A stretch of DNA of 64,000 nt from Lysinibacillus boronitolerans JCM 21713 = 10a = NBRC 103108 (GCF_000772935.1 NZ_JPVR01000081.1:186001-250000), one strand, 5' to 3'; shown: positions 44,218-52,850, counted from the stretch's first letter. Program-made: numbers and translations. Notes: generated by a model not told the origin, from the letters alone.

Positions 44218-44362
44218 TTACCAATAAAAAATACCCATAGCCATTTCCAACACGATCTCTTTTACAAGAAATCTGTTCAGAAACTACTATGAGTATAAGA
44301 TTTAATGATGATGACAAACTAGACCAGATTGTTACGTAGTGTACAGGAAATAATTGACCAAA

Positions 44363-45799
44363 TTATCGAAGCAGTTCCTGACGAATATTATCTAAATCCC
44401 TTTTGGAAGGAATCGTGGATATAATAACAACTGGCACTGTCGTTAAGGCAACAGGGAAATTACTTATGACAAAATCAATGTGATGCTGCTGTACCATTTC
44501 ATCCGTTAACCCCTTCATAATAGAGGTATTAATAATCAGCTGGTCCCCAATTTCATTCTTGATTAAATTGGCGATATAATGGCGGATTGAAAATTCCTCT
44601 CCAATGACCAAGAAGGCTCGTTTACTTTTATAACGTAGCCCTGAACGAACAAGTAAGGTAAGCTTGGTTAAATGAAAGTCATTATATAGGACAGCAGGGT
44701 ACGATTTTTGCCACGTCTGCATACAGGTCTGCATATCTTGGTAAATTTGCTGACATTCAATTTGAACATAGTTTGTTAAATTACTTTTTGAAATCATCAG
44801 CCATTCAGGGATGGCATTATCGATTAAAAGCTTGTCCAAGAACTCATATACCTCCAAGCTAAACCGCTCATTCATATCCAGATTTGGGTAAGCCTTTGCC
44901 AATAGGGAAAACAGCTGCTGCGCCATTTGATCCATTTCTTTATTCTTATATAATTCGATTTCCTTCATTGGCGTCATGTCTGAGCCTTCATAATAATGAT
45001 ATTGGCTTAGACTAAATAGAGATTGCATAAAAAACAATTCACTCCTTGGTAATTCAATCGAGAATTTTTCTTCCAGTGCCTGTGTAAAGTCCTTTACGGG
45101 CAAATAGAACATTCCACTTTCCCAAGCGTAATCATCCTCCGTAATTTTGACATAGTTTCCCTTTCTCGCTCTTTCCAATACAATCGCCACTAAAAAGGAT
45201 AATTTCCTTTTGGAATTAATAAAATAAACTATGCTTTGCTCATGCTCTATATGTGTGATGCATTGATTGATAAAATCAGCGTCACTATTGGTAAATGGCC
45301 ATCCTGTATACTCATAGGCATCACCATATAGCTTCCAGTAAAAGTAGCGAATATTCAATTCGTTTCCCTTTACGGCTGGCGTCGAGTATGTAATGCGTAG
45401 CTTATATGGCTTCAAATCATGATTATTTAGTTGCATAATCAGCTTCTTCAACGAGGAGGTGCTCATATACATCGCCTCTGCTAGCTCCTCCATCGAAAAA
45501 TGTTGCCCATTGATAAACAATAAGTGCATGAAGCGATAGAAGATGGTTTGCCTGAACATGCTCGAAAGCACTTCACTAACGGTTGTACTTCGCCCATCGC
45601 GTTGTAGAAAAATTCCCTTTCCTCTAGATACGTCAATCGTCATTGCTACTGGTAATTGCCGATTGATTTCTTCTACGAGCTTACGTATGGTCTTATCCGA
45701 AATATGTAAGCTTTTTTCCACCTCCGCTAAAGTAAACCACCTTTGTTCAGAATCTAGCAGCAGTAATAATTGACTAGCTAATTTGAATTCCTTATCCAC
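44363..45799 (-). CDS. PRD/Mga-type transcriptional regulator
   Basis: 478 residues. Two N-terminal helix-turn-helix units (FTLAEVEKSLHISDKTIRKLV near 22-42, FSMEELAEAMYMSTSSLKKLI near 100-120), a long helical middle region similar to PRD/Mga regulators, and a C-terminal EIIB-like fold (about 385-478). Such proteins are controlled by phosphotransferase-system phosphorylation. The gene lies just upstream of deoD-nupC on the same strand and may control it. The start is GTG with AGGGTGAG upstream. Confidence 0.75.
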   Translation of the reverse strand: MDKEFKLASQLLLLLDSEQRWFTLAEVEKSLHISDKTIRKLVEEINRQLPVAMTIDVSRGKGIFLQRDGRSTTVSEVLSSMFRQTIFYRFMHLLFINGQHFSMEELAEAMYMSTSSLKKLIMQLNNHDLKPYKLRITYSTPAVKGNELNIRYFYWKLYGDAYEYTGWPFTNSDADFINQCITHIEHEQSIVYFINSKRKLSFLVAIVLERARKGNYVKITEDDYAWESGMFYLPVKDFTQALEEKFSIELPRSELFFMQSLFSLSQYHYYEGSDMTPMKEIELYKNKEMDQMAQQLFSLLAKAYPNLDMNERFSLEVYEFLDKLLIDNAIPEWLMISKSNLTNYVQIECQQIYQDMQTCMQTWQKSYPAVLYNDFHLTKLTLLVRSGLRYKSKRAFLVIGEEFSIRHYIANLIKNEIGDQLIINTSIMKGLTDEMVQQHHIDFVISNFPVALTTVPVVIISTIPSKRDLDNIRQELLR

Positions 45800-45825
45800 G
45801 TTCTCACCCTATCCATCATTCACAA

Positions 45826-45862
45826 AAAGGAACATACATCGGTTGCTGTATGTCCCTTTTCG
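45826..45862 (-). terminator. Terminator after the NagZ-type gene
   Basis: GGGACATACA / TGTATGTTCC stem followed by TTTTT on the minus strand, directly after the glycosidase stop codon. Confidence 0.88.
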
Positions 45863-45865
45863 CCT

Positions 45866-47554
45866 TTATTTCATATACGTATTCAATACTTTTTCGATGT
45901 CTGTATTAAGCTTGTTCACATCGACCGCAGTCACGGGCTGATTGACAAGCTGATATTTTTCTTTTAGCTTTACGATTCTTTGGACACTCTCATTGATGCG
46001 TTCCTCTGTTATTTCCCCATTGCTGACGGCTATCTTCACCGCTTCTATCGCTGCTGTAATATTGGCATATTCATGAGCGATTAAAATAATATCACTACCA
46101 GCCTTGATCGAATCGACAGCTGCTTGCCCGATCGCATAATGATTCGTGATAGCTTTCATCGTCATATCATCAGTCATAACAACACCGTCAAAGCCCAGTT
46201 GCTTTCTTAGCATACCCGTGATAATTTCCTTCGACATGGAGGAAGGGTACTGTGGATCGATCTTTGGCAATAAAATATGTGCGACCATGACGACATCTGC
46301 ACCATTGTTAATGGCCTCTTTAAATGGGACAAGCTCTAGCTGATTCAAATCGTTCAAGCTTTTCGTCACCTTTGGCAATTCTAAATGGGAGTCCACAGAT
46401 GTATCACCATGCCCAGGGAAATGCTTCACGACAGGAATAACCTGCTCCGACTCCAGACCCTTCATTGTTTGAATGCCCAATTTGCTGACGATAGCTGGAT
46501 CATCGGAAAATGAACGATCCCCGATAATCGGATTATTCGGATTACTATTGACATCTAATACAGGCGCAAAGTCCAAATTGAAGCCAAATGCCTTTAATTG
46601 CTCCCCTAATAATTGGCCTATTTCAAATGAAAACTTGGATTGGTTAATGTCCCCAATTTTTTTGTTCGTTGGGAAATTTTTTAAAGCGCCTGGTAATCTG
46701 ACTACTTTGCCACCCTCTTGGTCGGTGCCAAGGAAAAGTGGTAGCCGATTATTCGAATTGGCAGCCATTAAGTCATTCATCAATGTGACCGTTTGCTGGG
46801 GTGTTTCAAGATTATTGCCATAAAGAATCAAGCCACCTACTTTTGCCTTTTGAATGAGGCTTGTTGTCTCCTGCTGAAGCGCCGTACCTGACACACCCGC
46901 AAACATCATTTGACCGATTTTCTCGTCCAATGTCATTTGTACCACTGTATCTGGTGCTTGTGGCTTCAGTTCTGTATAGACCGAAATATGATGAACCGCA
47001 GGATTGGCATCACTGTCAGTCGGTTTCGGTAAGATCCACTTTAATTGATAGCTGGCATTTACCTGGTAGACAAGAATAATTTGATTGGTTGATGGATCCT
47101 GATAGTAACGAACTTCATCAGGTTCACCCAACTTATTTTTAATTGCTGCAAAATGAATGCTTTTGATATTCTCTTTCGATGAACGGATATCGAAGGCCTG
47201 TGAACCTCGATAGCCAATCGTCACATCCTCATAATCTTCATATTGTCCATTGGCGGATTCAGTGACCTGCTGTGGTTCTCCCCATTGCTCACGAACCGCT
47301 TGTTGTTGTGTATCTCCTGCTGCAAATGGCACTTCAGGTACTTTTCCCTCTCGCGCTAATTGAGCAATAGTCTGTATGAGGGCCTCTACATTCTCTGAAC
47401 CACCTTTCTGTTCGGACGCATCCTCTTGAACGGGCGTTGTCTCAGGATTTCTAGTCGGCTGTGTGACTGGCCTCATTTTCATGCCGATAAAAAAGGCTAG
47501 ACCCATTAACATCAGCACAAGAACTAGCAGCAAACCACGTCTACTTTTATGCAT
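45866..47554 (-). CDS. nagZ: DUF4309 - glycoside hydrolase family 3 fusion (NagZ-type beta-N-acetylglucosaminidase)
   Basis: About 562 residues. An N-terminal anchor (about 6-26) is followed by a DUF4309 domain (about 50-195; EGKVPEVPFAAGDT, REQWGEPQQV) and a GH3 domain (about 205-530). The GH3 part has GTDQEGGKVVRLPG, the NagZ dyad loop KHFPGHGDTSVDSHLELP, and the nucleophile Asp in VVMTDDMTMKAI. It should remove N-acetylglucosamine from muropeptides at the cell surface. The DUF4309 fusion is unusual compared with standard NagZ. The ATG at 47554 has GGAGG seven bases upstream. Confidence 0.85.
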   Translation of the reverse strand: MHKSRRGLLLVLVLMLMGLAFFIGMKMRPVTQPTRNPETTPVQEDASEQKGGSENVEALIQTIAQLAREGKVPEVPFAAGDTQQQAVREQWGEPQQVTESANGQYEDYEDVTIGYRGSQAFDIRSSKENIKSIHFAAIKNKLGEPDEVRYYQDPSTNQIILVYQVNASYQLKWILPKPTDSDANPAVHHISVYTELKPQAPDTVVQMTLDEKIGQMMFAGVSGTALQQETTSLIQKAKVGGLILYGNNLETPQQTVTLMNDLMAANSNNRLPLFLGTDQEGGKVVRLPGALKNFPTNKKIGDINQSKFSFEIGQLLGEQLKAFGFNLDFAPVLDVNSNPNNPIIGDRSFSDDPAIVSKLGIQTMKGLESEQVIPVVKHFPGHGDTSVDSHLELPKVTKSLNDLNQLELVPFKEAINNGADVVMVAHILLPKIDPQYPSSMSKEIITGMLRKQLGFDGVVMTDDMTMKAITNHYAIGQAAVDSIKAGSDIILIAHEYANITAAIEAVKIAVSNGEITEERINESVQRIVKLKEKYQLVNQPVTAVDVNKLNTDIEKVLNTYMK

Positions 47555-47746
47555 GTAAAAACCTCCTTCACCAAGCAATTTGGCGACATCGATAGAAATC
47601 TATCAACTAACGTTATCATAACTGCCACCTGAATTCAAAGCTCACGTAATGAACAGAATCGCGGCCTTCTATAGAAAATATTATCGTAAGCTAGCAAAAA
47701 TACAAAAGAAGATGTTAAAATATTCACATAAAGGGGGATATAACAT

Positions 47747-48142
47747 ATGGGGAAATTAAGTAAAAGAAATATATTGTGGATTGTGCCAATCGGTATCTTA
47801 GCGGTATTTTGGTACTTCTATGGTCCACAAAAGGATATTACAGACAATGAATACATTACATACGTAAAAAACTATTCCTATGAAAATAGTACAAAAACTT
47901 TGGAGAGTGCCTTTGCCTCTGCCTGTGAAAATCCATATTGGGTTTATTTTGAAACACAAAAGGGACAGGATGTTGTAGAGTTTGAGGGTGATTGCACGGT
48001 TAACAATGAAGTAGCCAAGGTGAATGTACAGTTTCTTGTAGACAACGACATCACAAGTGTCCAATCAGGTGCAATGCTTGTCGACAGTAAAATGCAGGAA
48101 GAAGCAGACCGCGATCAATTTTTGCTGGCACTTGTTCAATAA
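47747..48142 (+). CDS. Hypothetical membrane-anchored protein
   Basis: 131 residues. One N-terminal helix (about 8-26) and an extracellular part of some 100 residues with DITDNEYITYVKNYSYENS and ENPYWVYFETQKGQDVVEFEG, resembling a small cystatin-like or NTF2-like fold. Two cysteines (near 60 and 82) could pair outside the cell. GGGGGATATAACAT lies before the ATG. Function unknown. Confidence 0.6.
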   Translation: MGKLSKRNILWIVPIGILAVFWYFYGPQKDITDNEYITYVKNYSYENSTKTLESAFASACENPYWVYFETQKGQDVVEFEGDCTVNNEVAKVNVQFLVDNDITSVQSGAMLVDSKMQEEADRDQFLLALVQ

Positions 48143-48151
48143 AGGATGAAG

Positions 48152-48181
48152 GCCCTTATAGTGATGCTATGAGGGTTTTCT
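48152..48181 (+). terminator. Rho-independent terminator
   Basis: CCCTTATAG / CTATGAGGG stem with one mismatch and a TTTTC tail, nine bases after the stop codon. Confidence 0.7.
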
Positions 48182-48185
48182 CTAG

Positions 48186-48290
48186 GAAAGCGGATAAAAT
48201 GTGCAAAGTAGTGGATAGCAATCCTAAAGTGACGGATAGAAAGTTAAAAGTGGCGGATAAATCCTGTAAATTGAAGGATAGCTCTGGGGA
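48186..48290. repeat. Degenerate array of about 20-bp units, GGATA family
   Basis: Five imperfect copies of AAAGTNNYGGATA (for example AAAGTAGTGGATAG, AAAGTGACGGATAG, AAAGTGGCGGATAA), spaced about 20-22 bp. They are the reverse complement of the submotifs in the 82-bp array at 35349-35993. The array lies between two convergent terminators. Confidence 0.75.
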
Positions 48291-48304
48291 TGCTGCAATC
48301 GAAT

Positions 48305-48330
48305 AAAAAAGGAGAGGGTTGAGCCTCTCC
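48305..48330 (-). terminator. Terminator of the methyltransferase gene
   Basis: A 7-bp stem, GGAGAGG / CCTCTCC, followed on the minus strand by TTTTTTATT. Confidence 0.85.
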
Positions 48331-48342
48331 ATAGGATGATCC

Positions 48343-49122
48343 TTATTTTTTCTTGGCGATCCAAATCGTCCATCGATCCTTTTCAATGATGGAAGCTTCA
48401 GTGGTAATTGCATTCCTTATATGCTCAAGAAGGGACGATAATTGGGTGTCATTTAACTCATGTAATAGACTACGCCCCACTCTACCTTGTAAATCGGCCA
48501 ATAATTGCTCCTTATTGGCATAGACCTGTCTCGTCTCCCATAGCTTTAGCTCGTTAACTTCTTGAAAGCCTACTTCTTGTAAGCTTTCTGTCACCAACTG
48601 ACTATTGTGTCTGCGCTCTACTTCCTTTTGAATAAGCGAAGGAAAACTTTCAAAGAAATAGCCCCTTATATGATGAGCATCCCCTGGAAGTAAGCAATCC
48701 TCTGGGGTGCGATCCTGCACGATAAAATAACCATCTTTCTGTAAGAGCCGAAAAGCCTCTTGAAAGCATGCTTTGACATCTTGTATGTGATGAATTAAAG
48801 CTCGCTCCAGCACGATATCAAAAGTATCCCCTGAAAGCCCTGTATTGAAAGCACTCCCTTGGACAAATGTGATTTGTGGATAAGCCCGACAATTTTCTTT
48901 CGCTCCGTCTAGCATGGCTAGTGAAAAGTCTACACCTGTTACAGATGCCACCCCCATATCGACAAGAGCCTTGGCATAAATCCCTCCGCCACAGCCGATA
49001 TCCACTGCCTTTCCCATACGATGAAAAGGAATATGTGTCGCTAACGCTTCCTTCCATGAGCTGTCTGCCTGTCTTGTTGTATAAGACGCACGATGTTGCT
49101 GATTGTGGAAATCAATACCCAT
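48343..49122 (-). CDS. Class I SAM-dependent methyltransferase
   Basis: About 259 residues. Motif I is AVDIGCGGGIYAKAL near residue 40, the adenosine-binding acidic end of strand 2 is VTGVDFS, and motif IV is FDIVLERALIHHI near residue 100. The C-terminal third (LLADLQGRVGRSLLHELND) is helical and not conserved in sequence. Methyl acceptor unknown. The ATG at 49122 lies nine bases after GGAGG; an in-frame ATG three codons earlier abuts it. Confidence 0.82.
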   Translation of the reverse strand: MGIDFHNQQHRASYTTRQADSSWKEALATHIPFHRMGKAVDIGCGGGIYAKALVDMGVASVTGVDFSLAMLDGAKENCRAYPQITFVQGSAFNTGLSGDTFDIVLERALIHHIQDVKACFQEAFRLLQKDGYFIVQDRTPEDCLLPGDAHHIRGYFFESFPSLIQKEVERRHNSQLVTESLQEVGFQEVNELKLWETRQVYANKEQLLADLQGRVGRSLLHELNDTQLSSLLEHIRNAITTEASIIEKDRWTIWIAKKK

Positions 49123-49221
49123 TCTCTTCATCCTCCCTCTTTATTTTAGTGTACTAGTAGATCACCCATAAGAAAAATCTATAATTATTATAAAAATACA
49201 TAAGTTTACCTTATCAAACGA

Positions 49222-49248
49222 AAAACCCATGCTGGGATATGCATGGGT
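49222..49248 (-). terminator. Rho-independent terminator
   Basis: AACCCATGC / GCATGGGTT stem followed on the minus strand by TTTCG; ten bases after the stop of the coiled-coil gene. Confidence 0.82.
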
Positions 49249-49258
49249 TGAGCTACCA

Positions 49259-49474
49259 TTAACTATTTCGAATAGAATGGGAGGACTTTAATATGGTCCG
49301 TTCAATTATTCTAATTTCGTTATTTAGTTTTGTAATCGCCGCTTCAATTTGTTGATAGCGCTCCATTCGCTTGACCTTCTCTGCTGGAATGGAATCCTTT
49401 AAAGCAGCCTGTCCCGCGTATAGGCTTGACAGTAAATCTAGCTTTTGAAAATAAGCTGTGCTATATTGCTCCAT
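49259..49474 (-). CDS. Small coiled-coil protein
   Basis: 71 residues, nearly all helical and charged: MEQYSTAYFQKLDLLSSLY, then AAITKLNNEIRIIERTILK. The ATG at 49474 has GAGGGG nine bases upstream; a frame reaching TTG at 49510 lacks a site. It has its own terminator. No family is recognised; the length would suit a small cytoplasmic adaptor. Confidence 0.5.
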   Translation of the reverse strand: MEQYSTAYFQKLDLLSSLYAGQAALKDSIPAEKVKRMERYQQIEAAITKLNNEIRIIERTILKSSHSIRNS

Positions 49475-49636
49475 AACACCCAGCCCCTCATCTGTTACAT
49501 TTTTACACAAACTTATAAAAATTGTTGTTCATATAAGAAATATAACCGAAAAAAGTACCCTCAAAACTCCATCTAAATTATTATTTATTATCCATTTCTA
49601 AGTAAATTATTATTCTATAAAAACGCTAAAGCTAAG

Positions 49637-50170
49637 TTATTCATTTTTTTTTAACAAAGAATAGATAAATGTATCATGTCCCTGTCCCTTTTGATACATA
49701 TAGTCCCTCAATATACCTTCCTGTTGGAATCCAAGCTGAATTAAAAGCTGGGAGGATGCCTCATTCTCTAAAAAAACAACAGCTCCAATACGGTTTAAGT
49801 TCATATTCCCAAAACCATAAGTAATTACTTTCTGCACGGCTTCTTTTGTATAACCCTGCCGCCAATAATCGGGATGAATTTCATAGCCAATCTCTGCTCG
49901 TCGATGTGCCGCCGACCATAGATGAAAGCCAACTGTACCAATCACCTCATTCGTATCTTTTCGTTCAATTCCCCAACGAATTCCACGCTTTTCCTCAAAA
50001 TTTTTAGCAATTTGCTTAATTAACTGCTTAGCCTGCTGTGTGTCAGCAAAAGGCTCCTGTCCATAATAGCGTGTTAAAGCCTCATTGGAAAAGCAGCGAA
50101 AAATCGCAGCAATGTCCTCCTCTGTAAGTTCTCTTAACCTAAGTCTTGCTGTTTCTAATTCTGGAAACAT
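49637..50170 (-). CDS. GNAT N-acetyltransferase (RimJ/RimL type)
   Basis: 177 residues. FPELETARLRLRELTEEDI is the family N-terminus, EVIGTVGFHLW is strand 4 and the acetyl-CoA loop is YWRQGYTKEAVQKVITYGF. NLNRIGAVVFLENEASSQLL ends the domain. Substrate unknown. The ATG at 50170 lies behind GAGGAGGGGAACAGC; an in-frame ATG ten codons upstream lacks a site. Confidence 0.82.
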   Translation of the reverse strand: MFPELETARLRLRELTEEDIAAIFRCFSNEALTRYYGQEPFADTQQAKQLIKQIAKNFEEKRGIRWGIERKDTNEVIGTVGFHLWSAAHRRAEIGYEIHPDYWRQGYTKEAVQKVITYGFGNMNLNRIGAVVFLENEASSQLLIQLGFQQEGILRDYMYQKGQGHDTFIYSLLKKNE

Positions 50171-50237
50171 GCTGTTCCCCTCCTCTACCATCCATATCAT
50201 TCGCTACTCTTTCTTCAAAATCCTTTTTTGACAACAT

Positions 50238-50271
50238 AAACGTGCAAACCTAAAAGTAGGCTTGCACGTTT
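50238..50271 (-). terminator. Hairpin terminator after the two-domain acetyltransferase
   Basis: AAACGTGCAA(G)CCT / AGG(T)TTGCACGTTT stem on the minus strand. The T run is weak (TTTATG), so efficiency is uncertain. Confidence 0.6.
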
Positions 50272-50273
50272 GA

Positions 50274-51125
50274 TTACCCAAAAGCTTGTGCTGCTAGAGC
50301 AAATAATGTTTGATTTCGTGTAGGCATTTTTTTGGCATTACGGATCATGACAGGTGGCGTTGCAGCCAACATAAAACCACTTTGTTGTAAAATTGGACTA
50401 AGCTCCTTTTGGATAGCTGGACAGTCAATACGTAATTTCTCCTGATGGCCCTTAGCCAATTCATTTATAATGTGATGTGCTATTTCCATACTTGGCGCAA
50501 CGATTGGCCCTAAAAGAAGATAAATTGGTCCAGCGATCGTTAAGCCATAGCCAATCATTTGGTTGTCTTGATTTTTTACAACAACACAGCGCTGTGACTG
50601 CTGAATTCTTTTACGCAAAAAGATTCTTCTACTATCCCCAAAGGCTGCTGCGTCAAGTTTAACAAGCTGTTCAAAATCCTGTTCTTGAAATTCTTTGATG
50701 GTGCCTAAAAAATCGGCTTCGCTGGTCGTCTCAACAAATTTGTCTGCCAAATATTTATGTACATGCTCAACAGTCGTGAAGCCCATTTTTTGATATAAAG
50801 GTTCTCCCTCTTTCGTAGCTACGAGCAAAATCGCTGTTTCCTCTGAAACACTATTGATACACGCTTGAGTAACGACTCTACCTAAGCCAAAACCTCTGCA
50901 TTGCTCATGTACAATCACCATGCCAATGGAGGCTACATTTGTGTCATAGGGAATAATAGCTGCACTGGAAACAATTTTCCCTTCCATATTTTTATGTCCA
51001 ACTATTCTACCTGCTGCCATAATCGTTTCAATTTCATGGGCATCGTAATCCCATCCAACGGAAGCTGATAGCTCGATTAATCCCTGAATATCAGTAGAAG
51101 TAAATAAAGTTAGCTCAAAATTCAA
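50274..51125 (-). CDS. Two-domain GNAT acetyltransferase (YitH-like)
   Basis: 283 residues. The N-terminal GNAT domain (about 1-135) has GMVIVHEQCRGFGLGRVVTQAC as its acetyl-CoA loop and GEPLYQKMGF at the end. The second half (about 140-280) is a diverged GNAT domain of the kind seen in YitH-like proteins (YLLLGPIVAPS). The substrate is unknown. The start is TTG with GAGGGTG seven bases upstream. A promoter with a LexA-like palindrome at its start site precedes it. Confidence 0.78.
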   Translation of the reverse strand: MNFELTLFTSTDIQGLIELSASVGWDYDAHEIETIMAAGRIVGHKNMEGKIVSSAAIIPYDTNVASIGMVIVHEQCRGFGLGRVVTQACINSVSEETAILLVATKEGEPLYQKMGFTTVEHVHKYLADKFVETTSEADFLGTIKEFQEQDFEQLVKLDAAAFGDSRRIFLRKRIQQSQRCVVVKNQDNQMIGYGLTIAGPIYLLLGPIVAPSMEIAHHIINELAKGHQEKLRIDCPAIQKELSPILQQSGFMLAATPPVMIRNAKKMPTRNQTLFALAAQAFG

Positions 51126-51157
51126 TTAGATACACCCTCTGTCATTTAAATTCAAAA

Positions 51158-51199
51158 GAACATATGTTCCATTTTACAAAATCCTCCTTCCCTATACAA
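51158..51199 (-). promoter_or_regulatory. Promoter with a LexA/DinR-type SOS box before the GNAT gene
   Basis: Minus strand TTGTAT (51199-51194), 17-bp spacer and TAAAAT (51176-51171). The perfect palindrome GAACATATGTTC (51158-51169), matching the Gram-positive SOS core GAAC-N4-GTTC, lies at the expected start point. LexA binding there would repress the acetyltransferase gene. Confidence 0.6.
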
Positions 51200-51308
51200 G
51201 CAATATCTCTTAGCTTTAGCAATTATTACTATATAATTATTGTAAAATAGCCTATAATAGTTGCTAGACTATGCACTCCTACTTCAAGCATATAAAGGTG
51301 ATTTCAAC

Positions 51309-51356
51309 ATGACATCCTATGAACGTATTCTTATAATGGTCCCGCCGTTTCCCTAG
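51309..51356 (+). CDS. 15-residue leader peptide ending PPFP
   Basis: AAAGGTGATTTCAAC is followed by ATG and the peptide MTSYERILIMVPPFP, then TAG. It ends 54 bp before the MFS exporter. The proline-rich C-terminus (PPFP) is of the kind that slows ribosomes, and the stop codon directly abuts a hairpin that reaches the exporter's Shine-Dalgarno. Size, site and sequence are those of a translational-attenuation leader, as known for erm and cat genes. This is inference from sequence. Confidence 0.65.
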   Translation: MTSYERILIMVPPFP

Positions 51357-51401
51357 CTACGCAATCTACTTGTAACGAACAAAGTAGAATTTTGCTTGTA
51401 G
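51357..51401 (+). promoter_or_regulatory. Attenuator hairpin overlapping the exporter's ribosome binding site
   Basis: Nested arms pair across one loop: CTAC (51357-51360) with GTAG (51398-51401), GCAA (51361-51364) with TTGC (51392-51395), and CTACTT (51366-51371) with AAGTAG (51382-51387). The outer arm covers the edge of the GTAGGAGG that precedes the exporter ATG. A ribosome stalled on the leader's last codons would cover the 5' arms and open the site. Confidence 0.6.
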
Positions 51402-51410
51402 GAGGGCAAT

Positions 51411-52586
51411 ATGTTGAAAAAACAGGCAGTACCATCTTTATTATTAATGATTGTTCTTGTGGCTTTTCCACAAATTAGCGAAACGATATATACACCATCT
51501 CTACCGGATATTGCAACTGCACTTGGTGTAGACTTTAGCTCTGTCCAGTTAACCTTAAGCATCTATTTTATTGGCTTTGCACTCGGTGTTTTTTGCTGGG
51601 GATGGATTTCTGATTTTATTGGCCGTCGACCTGCCATGCTAGGCGGTTTAATTTTTTATGGCATAGGTAGCCTACTTTGTTTTTATGCAGAGTCAATCCC
51701 TTTTCTATTGGCAAGTCGATTGCTCCAAGCGTTCGGCGCTGCCACTGGCTCCATTATTACGCAGACCATATTGCGTGAAAGTCTGTCAGGTAGTCAACGC
51801 CATGCCATGTTTGCTCAAATTTCAGCCGTCATTGCCTTTACCCCTGCGGTAGGGCCATTAATCGGTGGTTGGGTGGATCAAGCACTAGGCTTTCGGGCCG
51901 TGTTTTTTGTCCTTGTCATCATGAGTATCTTGTTGTTTATCTATGCTTATTGCAGACTTCCAGAAACAACTGACCCTGCAACAAGACAAAGAACGGCGAT
52001 TTGGCCTGTCGTCAAACGCATTTTTGCTTCACCCATTGTGCTTGTCTATGGTTTGCTAATTGGAGGCATCAATGGTGTCCTATTTAGCTACTATGCCGAA
52101 GCACCCTTTATTTTCATCGAGTATTTCCAGCTGTCACCTGGCCTGTACGGCTTTCTTGGTATCATTGTTGCCCTTGCTTCCATAATAGGGGCTATGATTT
52201 CAAAGCGACTCGTCATCGGCCATCCGCCACAAAAAATCATCCATGTTGGCTGCTTGGTAATGCTCGGTGGCACTTTGCTTTTGACTATCGTTTGTACCCT
52301 GCCATTGCACGCGAGCATGATGGCCATTGGTATGCTGATTACTATTTTTATCACACTGCTAGGCTCAGGCATTGCACTTCCTAATTGCTTAAGTTTAGCG
52401 TTATTAGATTTTCAGGATGTCATTGGCACAGCAGGCGCTATCTTTAGTCTCGGCTATTATTTACTTGTCAGTGCCATCACTTCTGGTATGAGCCTACTGC
52501 ATAACGGTTCTTTACTGACAATGCCACTTTATTTCTTAGGTCTATCCTTAATGATGTGGCTTTTTGGGAGAAAGTTTATTCGATAA
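51411..52586 (+). CDS. Bcr/CflA-family MFS drug exporter
   Basis: 391 residues and 12 membrane helices. IYTPSLPDIATAL near residue 27, the MFS signature GWISDFIGRRPAMLGG near residue 63, QAFGAATGSIITQTILRE and the family-typical FTPAVGPLIGGW (motif C) place it in the Bcr/CflA group, which exports bicyclomycin, chloramphenicol-type and other drugs by proton antiport. The ATG lies behind TAGGAGGGCAAT. It is preceded by a leader peptide and hairpin suggesting induction by a ribosome-targeting compound. Confidence 0.88.
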   Translation: MLKKQAVPSLLLMIVLVAFPQISETIYTPSLPDIATALGVDFSSVQLTLSIYFIGFALGVFCWGWISDFIGRRPAMLGGLIFYGIGSLLCFYAESIPFLLASRLLQAFGAATGSIITQTILRESLSGSQRHAMFAQISAVIAFTPAVGPLIGGWVDQALGFRAVFFVLVIMSILLFIYAYCRLPETTDPATRQRTAIWPVVKRIFASPIVLVYGLLIGGINGVLFSYYAEAPFIFIEYFQLSPGLYGFLGIIVALASIIGAMISKRLVIGHPPQKIIHVGCLVMLGGTLLLTIVCTLPLHASMMAIGMLITIFITLLGSGIALPNCLSLALLDFQDVIGTAGAIFSLGYYLLVSAITSGMSLLHNGSLLTMPLYFLGLSLMMWLFGRKFIR

Positions 52587-52663
52587 TGGAAGAAAGCGGG
52601 CTTCCAATCCTATCGCTTTTAGATAGATGAAAGACTAGAACAAAACCTCTTCTCCGAATAGAA

Positions 52664-52706
52664 AAAGTGGGTGAAATTTTACTCTTCGTAAAATTTCACC
52701 CACTTT
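52664..52706. terminator. 19-bp perfect hairpin downstream of the exporter
   Basis: AAAGTGGGTGAAATTTTAC and its exact complement flank a 5-nt loop. Only the minus-strand reading has a T run (TTTTTC); on plus it is followed by GATTATAGG. It may end exporter transcription by stem strength alone, or stop antisense transcription. Confidence 0.6.
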
Positions 52707-52850
52707 GATTATAGGGAGCTTAGCTCTAAATTTTTCCCACTGGCACCTATTGAATTTTCTCACTCAGTAGGCATCGTGCAGTGATCTAACTATCTCCTGA
52801 TGCATAAAACTGATATAATAGATATACCATTAAAGTGAGGGGTGTTATTT

